Source: Anaeramoeba flamelloides
Lineage: Eukaryota > Metamonada > Anaeramoebidae
DNA length: 64,000 nucleotides
Assembly: GCA_027625915.1 (NCBI GenBank)
Contig: JANTQA010000033.1
Span: 1,860,001 to 1,924,000, forward strand
Direction of reading: 5' to 3'
The notes under the pieces were generated by a model. It had not been told where the DNA came from, searched no databases, and saw nothing but the letters and a program-made list of their open reading frames with translations. Of this stretch, positions 50,319 through 62,480 are shown piece by piece (the first letter of the stretch is position 1; each line of letters opens with the position of its first letter). The position numbers and the translations under genes are program-made.

Positions 50319-51419
50319 TTAGTTTTTTTTTTCTGGGAGAAGATAATTTCAGATTCTTAGAATAAAACGTGTATCTATTTTGTGGTTTAAACTTTGATAA
50401 CATATAATCATATTCACTTCTCATATTCCACTAAACCCAACGTTTTACAATCCTAACAAGTAATAATTCTACTTAATTATTCTAATTTTGGAATTCTTCT
50501 AGCTATTTAAGTCCCATTTATGTTTCCTTTTATATTCTCTCAATTGTAATATTGTTGTTCTTTTTAAACAAAATCCATTAATCCTAAATGCAACTAATAA
50601 AAAAATATTTCTAATTGCTTTATGTTGTCAGGATTAAAAAAATCTCAAAAATGATGAAAAAATAAAAAATGAAAAAATTAAATGCCACAATAGAATGTTG
50701 AGAGAAGGATAAAAGAAAAGTCATTCAACATTCAAAACACTATTTTAAGTAATTCAACTCAACATTCTATTGTGGCAATTTCTTTGAGACTTTGAAAAAA
50801 AAAATTTAAAAAATCTAATGAATGAAGTACTTTAAATAATAAAAACCAATGAGGTACAACCAGAGTAAAAAATGTTATTTTCTGATCCTCTTCAGAATTG
50901 CACAAAAGTGAAAAATTTTTCTATACCGTGGCTACTCCCTTAATACCTTCTTTTTTTGTTTTCAATACATTTTCTTTCTGAGATTTTAAAAAAAAATTTC
51001 CAAAATTGAAAAAATTCAAAAACAGAAATACCAACAAAAGCTCAAATTTAGGTTTGTGAAAAAACTTAATAAAGTTTCTGATCTCATCAAATAATTTTTG
51101 ATTCCAAAGTAATTTTAAAATAACTCCAAAATGTTATTCCGTTTGTCAACTTAAATTTCCAAAAACTAACAACCATTCCAAAAAAACTTTTAGATCGACT
51201 TTTTTGGAATAAAACTGTTTCTATCTTTGAAAAATTTTGTTACTTGAGTTTCTCTAATCATAATAAAATTAGTTTGTAATTATTTCAAAAACAACTTTTG
51301 TATGAAAATTTGAACTTAATAGAAAAAAATGGGGTAATTTCCAGAGTAATCAGGTTTTAACTTAATCGGAACTTAATTCATAATTCAACTTGGAATTGTT
51401 TATCAAAAATTGTTGACAA

Positions 51420-53520
51420 AAAATAAAATATTTTTTTGAAACTTTACATAAAATCAAAAAAATTAATGAATTAAATTACTTAAAATTACTTCATCAAATA
51501 AATGAAGAATATAATAAAAATAAAAACTTTTGGAAAACATTAAATAAAATAAGAGAAACTTCTACAAAAAATGTTTTTAAATAATGAAACCATATTCACA
51601 GTGTATAACGATTTTGTAAAATCAATTAGTCAAAAACCTAATACAAATATAATTAATTATATTAAAAAAATTTAAAATTAATAAAAATTCATTAAATCCA
51701 ATTGACATAAAGGAAATTTTTGATCAAGATAAAATTAAAGAAATAATCAAATTTCAAAAAAATAAATCAGTTAAAGAATTTGACAAAATAAATCATTATA
51801 AGTTTATAAAAAAAGCAACCAATTCAATATTTATTAAATTATAATTATTTTATTAAAACAGTTCAAAATATTTTTTTTAAATTGGATAACAGACGAAACT
51901 GAAAAAAGTATAAATTTTATTAAAAAAAGAAATTTATTATTTATTCATAAATCGGGGGATGAAGGCGAACCATTAAATTATCGACCTATCTCTATAAATC
52001 AATCTCTTCCAAGATTTTTTTTAAAATTAATATACATTGGAATTCAAGACTCATGGGACTTGATTTCAAAAAAACAATTTGGATTTAAAAAATATTTTGG
52101 AACAAGAATTGCTGTTTTAAATTTATTAAGAAAATTTAAAAAAATAAAAAATAAAAATAAAAATACAGAATACTTTGTAGTTACTATAGACATACAAAAA
52201 TGTTTTGACTCTATACAACACTCGTTAATATATCAATCTATTAAAAAATTTATCAAAAATGAAACAATTAAAAATTGGCTCTTGAGATATTACAAAAAAG
52301 AAGGAATTGGAGTTTATCAAGGAGATCCCTTATCACCAATTCTCTTCGCATTTATATCTCATTTCCTACTAGAAAAGTTAAAAACTTTAGCTGTTCATGT
52401 TCAAATGTATGCAGATGATCTTATTCTTATTATGAAAGGGCCATTAATCTCTCTAAAAATTAATTTAGAAAGTATTTTTGAAATAATAAAAAGATTCGGG
52501 ATGAACCCACATAATAAAAAAAAACCAAATATAAAAAAAGAATTAAAAGATATTTTTTATCTTGGGATTTGGTTAGAAAAAAACACACATCTTGAATATA
52601 ATTTCAAAAAAGTGGAAAAGTCCTTGGAAACACTTAATCGATTGTTTCAACAAAATAAACTCAACAATGGAGTCAAAATAACTTCTTTCAAAGCTCTCAT
52701 TTTAAGTCAACTTTATTATGGTCTTGAAATATTTGACTTGAAACAAAATGATTTTGAAAGAATTGATAGATTTATCAATAAATCAGTCACAAATTTCTTA
52801 CAAATTAATATCCATTCACCTCGATTAATTTATAGATCGGAAGCAAAAAATTGATCTCGCTAGATTAAAAGTATACCGAAGAAAATATAAATTGATAGAA
52901 AAATTAGATTTCTTAAATTTAAAAAAATTAAAAAACAATACTAAATTTTCGAAAATTGGAAAATGAAAATATTAATTGGCACACTAAGGGATTAAAATTA
53001 TTAGATTTAGAATTAAAAGTTTTTCGATTAACCGAATTGGAAAATTCACCTAGTTGGAAAGTTCAACAATATCTAAAAATTATAAAACAACAAAATTGCA
53101 ATTTCAAACAACAAAAATATTTAAACTGGAAGGCTTCAAAAAACAATTCTAAAATTTCGAAATTTTACTAATTGTTTAAATAGGTACTCTTATGTAACAA
53201 GTAAAAATAAAAATAAAAATTGTGATTTATGTAAAGAAAAGTTAAATATTGATATCATTGAAGATTTCGATCATTTTTTATGGGACTGTCCGGCCTATAA
53301 AATAAATCGAAAAATCTGGATATCTGAATTTTTGAAAAAAATAAAAAATTAATAATATCGGAGATATTATTAATAAAAAGAATTCATCATATATATTATC
53401 ATTAGTAAGTGATAATAAAATTTGTGATTCTTTAACAAAATTTCTAAAAAAAAGTTTAGAAATTAGGGCACACAGGAGAAAAGCAATTTTCTCTCTTCAA
53501 AAATAAAAAAAAAAAATAAA
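51420..53520 (+). mobile_element. LINE-type non-LTR retrotransposon, broken
   Basis: A reverse transcriptase frame runs open from 51838 to 52854 and shows the ordered RT blocks: GEPLNYRPISI, KKQFGF, VVTIDIQKCFDS (block A), GVYQGDPLSPILF (block B), VQMYADDLILI (block C with catalytic YADD) and a LGIW block. The segment before it (51420-51835) encodes linker sequence in other frames with stops. The segment after 52854 continues in shifted frames, ending with a zinc knuckle CDLCKEK...DHFLWDCPAY (53221-53302) and an A-rich 3' tail near 53500. No endonuclease domain is recognised upstream, so it is 5' truncated or decayed. At least four frame breaks. YADD and the GDPLSP box identify a LINE; the clade is not assigned. 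Confidence 0.88.
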
Positions 53521-54140
53521 ATATTTTTTTAAGGGTTGGTTTTAATATTTTAGAAAATTCAGGATTTTAATTAAAGTCTATAAATCGTTTCATGAAATGA
53601 TTACCCAATAAGGATATTTAATTTGGAAAAAAAATTTTAACTTCAAATAAAAAACTTTTTTTTAACAAAAAAATGAAAAAGATTAAAAATCATTTATTGA
53701 TCAAAAAATTGAATGAATTTTCGAACAAAACAAGGCATAACTTAAAATGGAATTTTTTTTTGATAGTATGAAAAGGCCACTTCACTTTTTTTTCAAATAT
53801 ATTTATACACACAGTATAAACTCCAACACACTTTAAAATGAAGAGGAAAGTCACAGGAACAAGGGTATTTTGATTTTCGAAATTTGGAGAGAATAATTTT
53901 GGATTACTAAAAGGGAAAATTAAAATTTTGTTTTTAAAAAGATCTAAAATGTGGGGATGATATTTACCATAGGTGATTGTATTTTGATGGTTAAAACAGA
54001 AAAACAAACAATTTTTATTTTTTCAAATTTTTGTTTTCAACTTTTCAATTTTTTTGTTATTTTGTTCCAACTTTTAAATCTTTTTTTTATAAATTTGAAA
54101 AAACCGAAAAACTTTTTTTCAACCAACTAAACTATTTTTC
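53521..54140. other. AT-rich non-coding stretch
   Basis: No gene recognised. The minus-strand frame at 53690-54007 is low complexity and has no known domain. Confidence 0.4.
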
Positions 54141-54807
54141 AGTCAAAGGGGCCCAGTTATAATGGTAATAATACACGTGTTTAAAGAGTTTGCATAGATA
54201 TTAGAAGAAAAATTTTATTTTGGAAATTTTCAAAATTGAAATCATTTTTTCACTTTTTTTTGTTTTTTTTTCGTTTTTTTTTTAAAACCTCATTCAGTTG
54301 CAAAATTTTTTTTCATTGCAAGATCAATAGTCACTTGGTAAAAATGTGCTATTCTAAGGTTATTGAAACCATGTAAAGATTGTTGAGAAATCATATTGAT
54401 TTCTATTGGAATTCTATTAGATCTTTGATCTTGATATTTGTTTACTAAATGTGAAAAATTTTCACTTAATTTTCATTTCCTTTTTCAAATAGAGACACAA
54501 ATACCAACACACTTTGTTTGGGGGCTTGATTTCTAAAAGAAAAGTATGGAAAATGAAGTTAAAAATGTTTCATATTTATTATTCAAATACCATTAGAAGT
54601 TCAAAATGAACTTGTTGTTTTTCTCAATGGGGCCTAAAAAATTGAAAAACTCAAATTCCAAGAAAATTTATTGATTAATTAGTTTTCTTTCAGACATATA
54701 TCAACAATTCTTTGAAGTGTATTATTCTGTTTATTTCTTATTGGTTCTTCAAAGGTCAATTATATAAAATAATTGATATTTGGAAAAAACGTTGGGCACC
54801 TTTGACT
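54141..54807 (+). mobile_element. Family G TIR element
   Basis: Left end AGTCAAAGGGGCCCAG, right end complement AGTCAAAGGTGCCCAA. 667 bp without coding capacity. Interior copies occur at 35460-35955 (direct) and 58480-58990 (inverted). The AGTCAAAGGGGC end also appears at the inner ends of the 5567-7592 structure, so these may be one superfamily. Confidence 0.65.
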
Positions 54808-55670
54808 TAAACAGAGTTTCGAAAAAAGTGCAGTCAATTAAGTTTTTGATTTTGTTGTGTTGAAAAGGGTAAGAGAAACAACAACGAAAATTATGTTTCC
54901 AAATTTGAATGATCCAATTATATCACAAGTAGACCAAAACTTTACTATATTACCAATCCAGATAGTAACCCCCAATTTACAATTAGTCACTAGAAAGGAA
55001 GGAAATTAGAAAATTTTGTGTTCGGAATTAACGAAAAAATAAATAACAGTTTATTTCAGAAGGACAACAATACACGAATGTACGAAGTAACTTAAACCAC
55101 TTGATAATTAGAAACAAGCTGGTCTCTTAGCTTCTAATTGCTGTTATTATTACTAAAAGAATTATTATTGTAACCCAAAAAAAATAACAAAAAAAAACAA
55201 AAGAAAGAATAATGGGTTTATTGATCACAAATAAAGAAAAAGAAAACCAAAACAAAAACCAAACAATTGACAAGTTTCTTTTCGCCGGTTTTCATGATCT
55301 TTGTATTTGGAGTCTTCTTCAAAAAAATCCGTAAGCAAATACCAAAAGTTAAAAATTAACCCTTTGAATTCAGAAAAGTGCTTTAGTGTGATTAAAAATA
55401 AGAATTTTTGTATTAGTAATTGAAAAACCGCACCAACCAAACCAATATACCTTTTATTTTTAAACACCCATTGAAAAGAAATTAATTCCCAAAAAAAAAT
55501 TTCAAAAGCAAACAATCTGGATTTCGACCCATCACAAAGAAAACGAAAGGAATTCTATGTTTTATCCAAGGACAACACCACACAAAGTGATGTTAAAATG
55601 ATAAGGTGTTAAATTTGGTACAAAAAATGGGTTTGCCCAACTAAAATTTTTTTAATAAATAAAAACTAAA
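54808..55670. other. AT-rich non-coding stretch
   Basis: No gene recognised. The minus-strand frame at 55225-55515 is hydrophobic low-complexity sequence with a TTG-type start and no known domain. Confidence 0.4.
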
Positions 55671-55679
55671 ATCATAATG

Positions 55680-55915
55680 TTAATTCTATGGATAATTGTA
55701 AAATATAACAATCAAAATTTTCATTCAACTTTCTTAAAAAATCACAGACCAAGAATTAAAATAAATCATCAAAGTCTCCCAATTCTAAAGGGGAAATTAA
55801 TAATTTTAACTGATTTTAAGAATATAAAATTGGAAATGTTACATGATTTAACAAATCTTTTTTTGGAAAGCTGAATGAAAATTTTGTTCCATTTATTTTA
55901 CAGCAAATAGTATTT
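55680..55915. mobile_element. Short TIR element (MITE) family F, best copy
   Basis: The left arm around AAAATTTTCATTCAACTTTC (55712-55735) and right arm GGAAAGCTGAATGAAAATTTT (55865-55887) are inverted repeats extended outward by matching GTAAAATA-type sequence, arms of about 55 bp. Core AAATCATCAAAG. Relatives at 21225, 34595 and 36085. The open frame at 55677 is the element itself. Confidence 0.65.
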
Positions 55916-57481
55916 ATTTTAACAAGTACCCCAATCTAAAGTGTCTTAAAAGTAATTAAATATGTTACTTCTCATAAAAATACTATCCAGTGACCATACA
56001 ATATGGATAATCCTTAATTGTTTTTCTAATTTTAATTTCTCGTACAGAATTAAAAAAAAGATCAAACTAATAACTTTGGCAGTAGCTTCGTAAAATATCT
56101 TTGCAATACCAAAAATCAAACAAAATAAAATTTTGGTAATTTCTCAAAAAAATTATTTATTTTTGAATTTAATAAATCATTTTTATAAGTTTTAAAATTT
56201 GATAAAACTCAGATCATGTTTATTAGAAAAATAAAATACCAATCATATCGTGCAACAAAGTCCATGATTAGAAACAACCATTGAAGGGAAATTACACATG
56301 CGGCTGAATAAAAAGGATTTATTGGATTTGAGAAGAGAATAAAATTTTGTATTTTCCCTTTTTCTTTTTGAAAATTATTTTTTTTTTTTTATTATTTTGA
56401 AATGACGCTAAAAATCAAAAAGTTATGTAGACTTTATTTTAATCTTGATTTAGGGTGTCGTCTCAAAAGAAAAATTGAAAAACATTTAAATACTACTGTT
56501 TTAAAAAAGTTTGTATCACGAATTTTATGAAATTATTCATTTGTAAAAAAGTTCAACACAATTTTTAATTGCAACCCTTAAGAGAATCACTGAAATCACA
56601 TAAATCACAGAACCTGGAAATTAAAAGCCAAATCAATAAAAAGAAGTAACAAATTAACTTCAAATCGTAATTCATTATATTATTTTCAATCAAACCAATT
56701 CAATCGGCAATTCAATCGGCAAAAATAATTTGGTTAGTTTGAGAGATCTCAAAGAAAAGGCAATTTTGTCAACAACAAATTGTTAATGATTCGATCAATC
56801 AATGAAAAAAAGCCTTATATAAAAGGTAGTATCTAGAAAAACTGTTATTCTGGCTAATTCTCCATTTTATCATTAATCATTTATTTTTTCTTTTATTCAT
56901 AGATTTTACTTTTCATTTTCAGGTTCTGTGATTTCTGTGATTTTTTGAAGGTTTGCAATTAAAAATAGTAAACTTTTTTTATTTTCATATTTTCTGAATC
57001 TTGAATAACAAAGTATTAATTTTTTCAATAACATCTTATTTTTTACAGAGATCCACTTCCTTATTTATTTCAATCACTTTCTTCTTAAGCATTTTAATAA
57101 TAATTTTAATCATAGATCCTTACATCATCTCTTTGAAAAAAGATTTTTTGTGATTCTCAAAAAGTAACATAATTTTAATTTAATTGCTGAATAATGAATT
57201 TTTTTTATTTTTTTTTTTTCGAGTTCATTATTTTTTTTTTTCGAAAATTAATTTATTTAAAGAATATAAAATCCACTTAAAATTCATTCAAAAGCTCAAA
57301 TAACATTTATTATTCAACTTATAACAATCAAATTAAAACATAAAAAACAATATTTTTTTTTTTAAAAGGTATTTTGGGATCAAAAAAATTGTGTTTTCTT
57401 TTCTTTTTCGCCTTTTTCAAAATAATTTTGGATTTAATTTCTGTTAAATTTGTAAAAATAATTAATTTTTCCTATTTTTGA
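55916..57481. other. AT-rich gene-free stretch
   Basis: No gene, RNA or repeat recognised. The upstream exon(s) of the coiled-coil gene should lie here or further left, but no plausible GTAAG/GTAAA donor with coding sequence before it was found. Confidence 0.4.
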
Positions 57482-57527
57482 ATTTCAATTTTTCATAATA
57501 TATATTACATACCCAAAGAACAAATAG

Positions 57528-57937
57528 AAAACATCCAAAACGAAGTTGATGATTTATCACACAAGCTAAAAAATATGATACGTTCGTTGAGTGAGCCACA
57601 GAAGGAAAAAGAAATGGTTGATGATTTAAATCGATTAGTTACACTTTTTGAAATTGTCACACAAGATGGTGACAAAAAATTAATGGAATTCCAGATTAGA
57701 ATGAAAAATGATCAAGAAAAGGCAAAGAAAAAATATAAACAACTTGAAGAGCATCTCAACAAAAGACTTTCAACAATGATGAATGTCAAGGATACAAAAA
57801 AAAAATTGTTCATGCGTAATAAAAAGCAGAAACAAATGATTTCAAAAGTGTATAACTTATTGAACGAACAACAAAGGAATACAAATAATTTGCTCAAACA
57901 AATAGAGAAGGACAAGGATTTTGGAATTAAAAAATGA
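57528..57937 (+). CDS. Coiled-coil protein, 3' exon
   Basis: The frame is open from 57482. Coding character begins about 57518 and continues to TGA at 57935. The product (about 137 aa in this exon) is almost all heptad-like helix: IENIQNEVDDLSHKLKNMIRSL, then KYKQLEEHLNKRLSTMM and KVYNLLNEQQRNTNNLLKQI, rich in K, E, Q and N. The in-frame ATG at 57575 cuts a continuous coil, so I place an acceptor at AAATAG (57522-57527), which matches the other acceptors and would again be phase 1. The first exon was not found. No family recognised; a structural or tethering role would be guesswork. Confidence 0.6.
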
Positions 57938-58479
57938 GTGAAAAAGAAAAAAACCCAAACCACTTCAAATAATCGCACTGAAAATAATTAACCTACTCAA
58001 CAAGACTGATACTCTTTCTTAATAATATAGAATATCCCAATCAAAAATATTTGTAATTTTTGAAAAAAATATAATCCAGTTATGTAGAGAATAATTGATT
58101 ATTATTATTAATATTTTTTCGAAAATAGTAATCCATAATTGGTTTTTTTTTTGAATTTGAATAAAAATTCTTCTTACTTGAGTTTTTATGAAATAAATTT
58201 AGATCCTATTTTATTTTTTATTTTTTTAAAATTAAAAATTATTTTTTAAATTTGATAGAGTATATTTTATCATGATATAAGTCAAAGAGTAATTTAATCA
58301 ACAGATATTATTTGTTTATTTTTCATTCGATAAAAATATTTTGAGCAAATAATTGCTAAACATATTTTTAAAAAAAGATTTTAGTTAAAAAAAATAAATT
58401 ACTAATCTTCTCTGATTTGAAAATTATATTTTTGTTTGAAAGTCTTTAAAATCTTAAGTAAACTTGTTTTCTTTCCAAG

Positions 58480-58990
58480 GGACTAAAAAAATTGTTGGCT
58501 AATATCAATTATTTTTGATAATTAGTTTGTAGAGAACAAATAAATAAATGACAGAGTAATTTGAATCTGAGGATAGATGATATTTCTATGAAGTCAAGCA
58601 AATCAAATCAATAGATTTTCAAAAAATTTGAAAAACACAAAATTCGTAGGTCTAGCATTATGAAAAATATCAATCCTCATTTTGATCTTCCATTGATAAT
58701 CAAAGAAAATTCCAATAGAAATCAATTAATTTTTTCTAGAATCATTTTCACCATTTCAATAAACTTAGTATAAGATGTTTTTAACTTGTGATTAATAGAT
58801 CTTGCAATAAAAAAAATAATTGGTTATATAGATATACTCAAAGCAAAAATAGAAAAATGTAAAAAAAGATAAAATGAGACTTAATTATTTTTATTTTGAA
58901 ATATCCAATAAAAAAATTGTTTCTTCTAATATCCATATAAACGCTTTAAACAGAAATAATTTACTCACCACAACTTATCCACTTTAATTG
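58480..58990 (-). repeat. Family G repeat, inverted copy
   Basis: Reverse complement of the interior of 54141-54807: CCAATAGAAATCAATT, GATCTTGCAAT and AATCAAAGAAAATTCC-type blocks. Ends are degraded. Confidence 0.5.
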
Positions 58991-59245
58991 GAAAATAATT
59001 TTGGAGATGAATTTAATATTAAAAAATAATTATTGGATAGAATCAATCAAAACAAACCCAAACAATCAAATAAAATCAAAAAAAAAAAAGATCTTGGAGA
59101 TTCATAAAATATAGTATTATTCCGAAAAGATATTTGAAAAAAACTGCCTTTTGAATATCAAAAGTTGATTACTTTTTCCTCTCGTTTTTTAATATCTGAT
59201 TAAAAATAATCAAATCACATTATCATACCTACATTGTTTCCACCC

Positions 59246-59322
59246 TTTCTTTCTTTCTTTCTTTCTTTTTCTTTTTCTTTTTCTTTTTTTTTTTCACTCT
59301 TTTCTTTCTTTCTTTCTTTTCT
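59246..59322. repeat. (CTTT)n / (CTTTTT)n microsatellite
   Basis: A run of CTTT units drifting to CTTTTT and back, bordered by T-runs. Confidence 0.9.
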
Positions 59323-59574
59323 ATTTGTATTTTTCTCTCTCTAGATATAGATGACGAGATTTTCTACAAAAAATCAAAAAAAAAAAAAAAACAGAGAAAT
59401 TAATTTATTGAAATAAAAAATTGATTTTAAAAAGAAATTTGAACAATTACAGAACTAAAATAAAAGGATTTTAGCAGGATTATTTTTTTTCATTTTTTCA
59501 CATTAAAAAAAATTATTTTTTTTACAAATTTATTATTTTTTTCAAAGTTATTAAAAAAATATGTTTTTATTTTT

Positions 59575-59830
59575 TATTTTTTTTTTTATTATTTAAGGGA
59601 GGAGTTATTGAACCCTCTTATTTGCCCGAATTCCTAAATAAAAATTTAGGAATTTAATTAAAGATTCAAAAATAAGTTTATTACCCACTAAGGCTAATAA
59701 AGAGTTTGAATCCTTTTTTATAATAATATTAGAAATATTATTATTATTTAATATATTAGATATATTAATTTTTTAAAATTCAGATATCCAGATTTTGCAA
59801 TTATTTTCATAGGCTGAGCAGTTCCATAAA
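59575..59830 (-). mobile_element. LINE 3' fragment with A-rich tail
   Basis: On the minus strand the sequence starts at the zinc-knuckle segment (ATGGAACTGCTCAGCCTATG) and ends in CTCCTCCCTTAAATAAT followed by an A-run, as in 45396-45695. A 5'-truncated insertion of the same family, degenerate, placed about 190 bases beyond the 3' end of the second RCC1-BTB gene. Confidence 0.75.
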
Positions 59831-60014
59831 AAATATGTTTTTATATTTCTTAATTTTTTTTAATATTGGGTAATTATTTCAAAAAATCGGTTTTTTTTTT
59901 TTTTTATTATTTTGAACATTTTTGGTTTAAAGTTAATTTTGAAATTCGACTGGATTATTTGATATTTTAGTTGGCTAGAAAATTTTCTTGTTGTCTTTGT
60001 AATTTTCACATGAT

Positions 60015-61606
60015 TTATTTCTCAAAATTTGAAAAAATACTGTTTTTAATATTGCGTAGTTGCTTAATCAACTCCGACCCTTCATTTATTTTATAATATT
60101 TAATCAATTCTTGTAACTCACCAATAAGAAATTTAAATTTCAATTTTGTTTTTTGAGGATTATATTTCGAGTTTTGAATTTTCTGTAAAAAGATTTCCTT
60201 GTCTTCATGATTAAAATTTAAATCAATCAAATCAATTTTATTTGTATATAAATATTTGATCAAAAGTTGATAACTTTCTTTAGATTTCCCAGTATAATCT
60301 TTAATATTATTAAAATTCTTTTCGTTTTCATTTTCGTTTTCGTTTTCGTTTTCGTTTTCATTTAAATTTTGAAATAATTCTTGAAATAAACCACTTCTGA
60401 TCAATAAAATTAATTTATGAACTGGGATTTTTTCATATTCTTCTTCATCATTATCCTTTATATTTTTTTCCTTTTCCGTTTCCTTTTCCTTTTCCTTTTC
60501 CTTTTCCTTTTCCTTTTCCTTTTTCTCTTCCTTCTTCTTCTCTTCCCTTTCATTTCGATTTTGATTTTTCTTTTTCTTTTTATTGTTCTTTGGCTTTCTA
60601 TTGTTATTCCTATTCACATTTTTTTTCTTTCTTCTTTTTCTTTTCACTAAAATTGCAAAATCTTTTGAATCTTGATTGTTATATAAACTTAATAAATCCT
60701 TTTCTAAAGAATTTTCATCTGGTGGATACTGTAATTGCATTGCAGTAAATATTTTTTTGAGATCAATTAAAAAATTTTCAGTATTTTTATTATAATAAAC
60801 CCATTTCAAAAATGTATTAATATGACGCTTTCTAAAATTATTTTCATTTATAATTTTTTGAATAGCATTAATGTTTAATTTGGTCCTAAATTCAATTATT
60901 AATTTATGAACCTGAACCTCAAATATATTTGAAAACAGTAATTCTGAGTCACTGTATTTTTTTGATTTGTAGAATTCTTTATAAGTCAAGAAAAGTTTAT
61001 TCCGTATTGTTTTCTTTGGTTCAAAACTTGAAAAAAGATAAATCCCATTAGTTCCACAAGAAAAATCTGGGGTTGTTATCAAATATGAAGGAATTGTAAT
61101 TTTTCTTGGGTATTTCCATGAATAATGATCAGAAACCGGTTGGTTATATTCATCAAAATTCCAACCGTAAAATTCATTAGAAATGGTTTGTATGAACACA
61201 AATGTTTTACCACCACTAATTTTTTGGACTAACTCATTTTTCAATAAAGGAACTTGCGTAAATCTATCTATATTTTCATAGTTTTCATCCTTGAAACCAT
61301 TAAAATCACCCGAACCACAACTATAGGATTTTCTCCCCCTTGCAATTAAAACCGAATGATAACCACCACAGTGTATATCCCTTATTGCGCCAGCACTGAA
61401 ATCAGATACTTGTATAGGTGAACTTTGGTTAATGTAATTGCCTATTCCTAATTGCCCACATTTATTTAAACCACAACCATATAATTCATTGTTTGTTGTT
61501 GTGAAAAAAAAATGAGATGCACCCACCCCTCCAAATACCATCGAGACATTTTCATATATTAAAACAGGGAGACTTTTTGAAATATATGACCCGTCTCCAA
61601 GCGTTC
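60015..61606 (-). CDS. RCC1-repeat/BTB protein, last exon; 5' exon not found
   Basis: 529 codons in one exon from 61606 to TAA at 60017-60015. An ATAG acceptor at 61610-61607 precedes it, phase 1. It opens TLGDGSYISKS, the second half of an RCC1 motif, so the ATG at 61541 is internal. RCC1 blades follow (YGCGLNKCGQLGIGNY, YSCGSGDFNGF, YGWNFDEYNQPV). A weak first BTB-like segment (FEVQVHKLIIEFRTKL) leads to the main BTB (DFAILVKRK ... IPVHKLILLIRSGLFQELFQ ... YTGKSKESYQLLIKYLYTNKI). The BTB is split by a long basic/acidic insert with (KE)n and a second (NE)n run, both encoded by hexanucleotide microsatellites (60471-60525, 60328-60360). Paralogue of 43289-45197, with the intron at the equivalent Gly. 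Upstream DNA is a family H repeat, so the first exon may be lost. Confidence 0.8.
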
Positions 61607-61879
61607 CTATTGTAATTTCAAAAAAAAAAAAAAAGAAAATTCGAAAAAAATAAAAACTTAAAATCAGATTTTAATAATCATACTGATTTTGATCCAAAAA
61701 TTGAAAATATTATTGTTTTGATTAGAATATTGGAAAATTTCCTACAAAAAAACTTTCATTAACATTATAAAGTGATTCAAAATTTTTGAAAAATAGTTTA
61801 GTATCATTGTTTCAAATTGTAATGGATGAGTGTTTATCACGAAGAACTTTAAAGTATATTGATCTTGAGTATAAATCAT

Positions 61880-62480
61880 ATATTTGTTCATGATTCAAAC
61901 GTCTCTAATAATTTCCAGATTATGAAAAAGAGTACAAAAAGTTGATCTTATCAATTAAAAATGATGATTGTATTCGTACAAAAAACCAAAAATTTCAGAA
62001 AAAAATCGACATTTTGATACAAATTTTAAGGTTTAATTCATTAATTTTCAGATTTGAAAGTTGAAAAATATCTTTAAATAATTTGTGGCGAAATGTAGAT
62101 TAATTGCTAATAAAAGACGTTTTTTTTTAAAATTAAGTATTTGAAAAAAAATATTTTCATATGTTAGAAATCTTGAGATAGATTGAAAATATAAGTAGTT
62201 TTGTAAAAGGGAATGAAAAATAATCAGTCTTTGGGTTTTTGTGTTGATGATTATTGAGTTTATCTTTGAAATTAAAAAAATTCTAAAAATTGTTACTTTT
62301 GGAAGTTCTAAAATGAATTATTAATTACTGGAATAATATTATTTTGGTTTTGATTTTTTGAGATTTGGAAAAGGAATTAAAAAAAAATAATTCCAAAATG
62401 AAAATTATTAATTGTGATCATTAGTAAAAAATGTAATAATTTATTGTACAATAAGCTTGATAATATATTTTTTTTAGAGA
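61880..62480 (+). repeat. Family H repeat, copy 2
   Basis: Direct match with 36286-36920, from a TTCAAACGTCTCT block to the ATTTATTGTACAATAAG region. It lies where the missing 5' exon of the RCC1-BTB gene would be expected. Confidence 0.6.

Larger units (their letters stand above)
49362..50939 (+). mobile_element. TTAA-flanked element, copy 2, with nested elements
   Basis: Flanked by TTAA at 49358-49361 and 50940-50943. The ends are inverted repeats GGGAGTAGCTAC / GGGAGTAGCCAC. The uninterrupted relative is 38216-39038 (inverted). Within it sit the 199-bp TA-flanked hairpin (49551-49749) and a family A copy (about 49790-50318). A 95-bp palindrome (50683-50778, TGCCACAATAGAATGTTGAG) is native to the element, since a version of it is in the other copy. 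Confidence 0.7.

Noticed and set aside
57575-57577. ATG at 57575 as the start of the coiled-coil protein
   Set aside because: Heptad-pattern coding sequence continues upstream of it for about 50 bases to a good acceptor, so it is internal.
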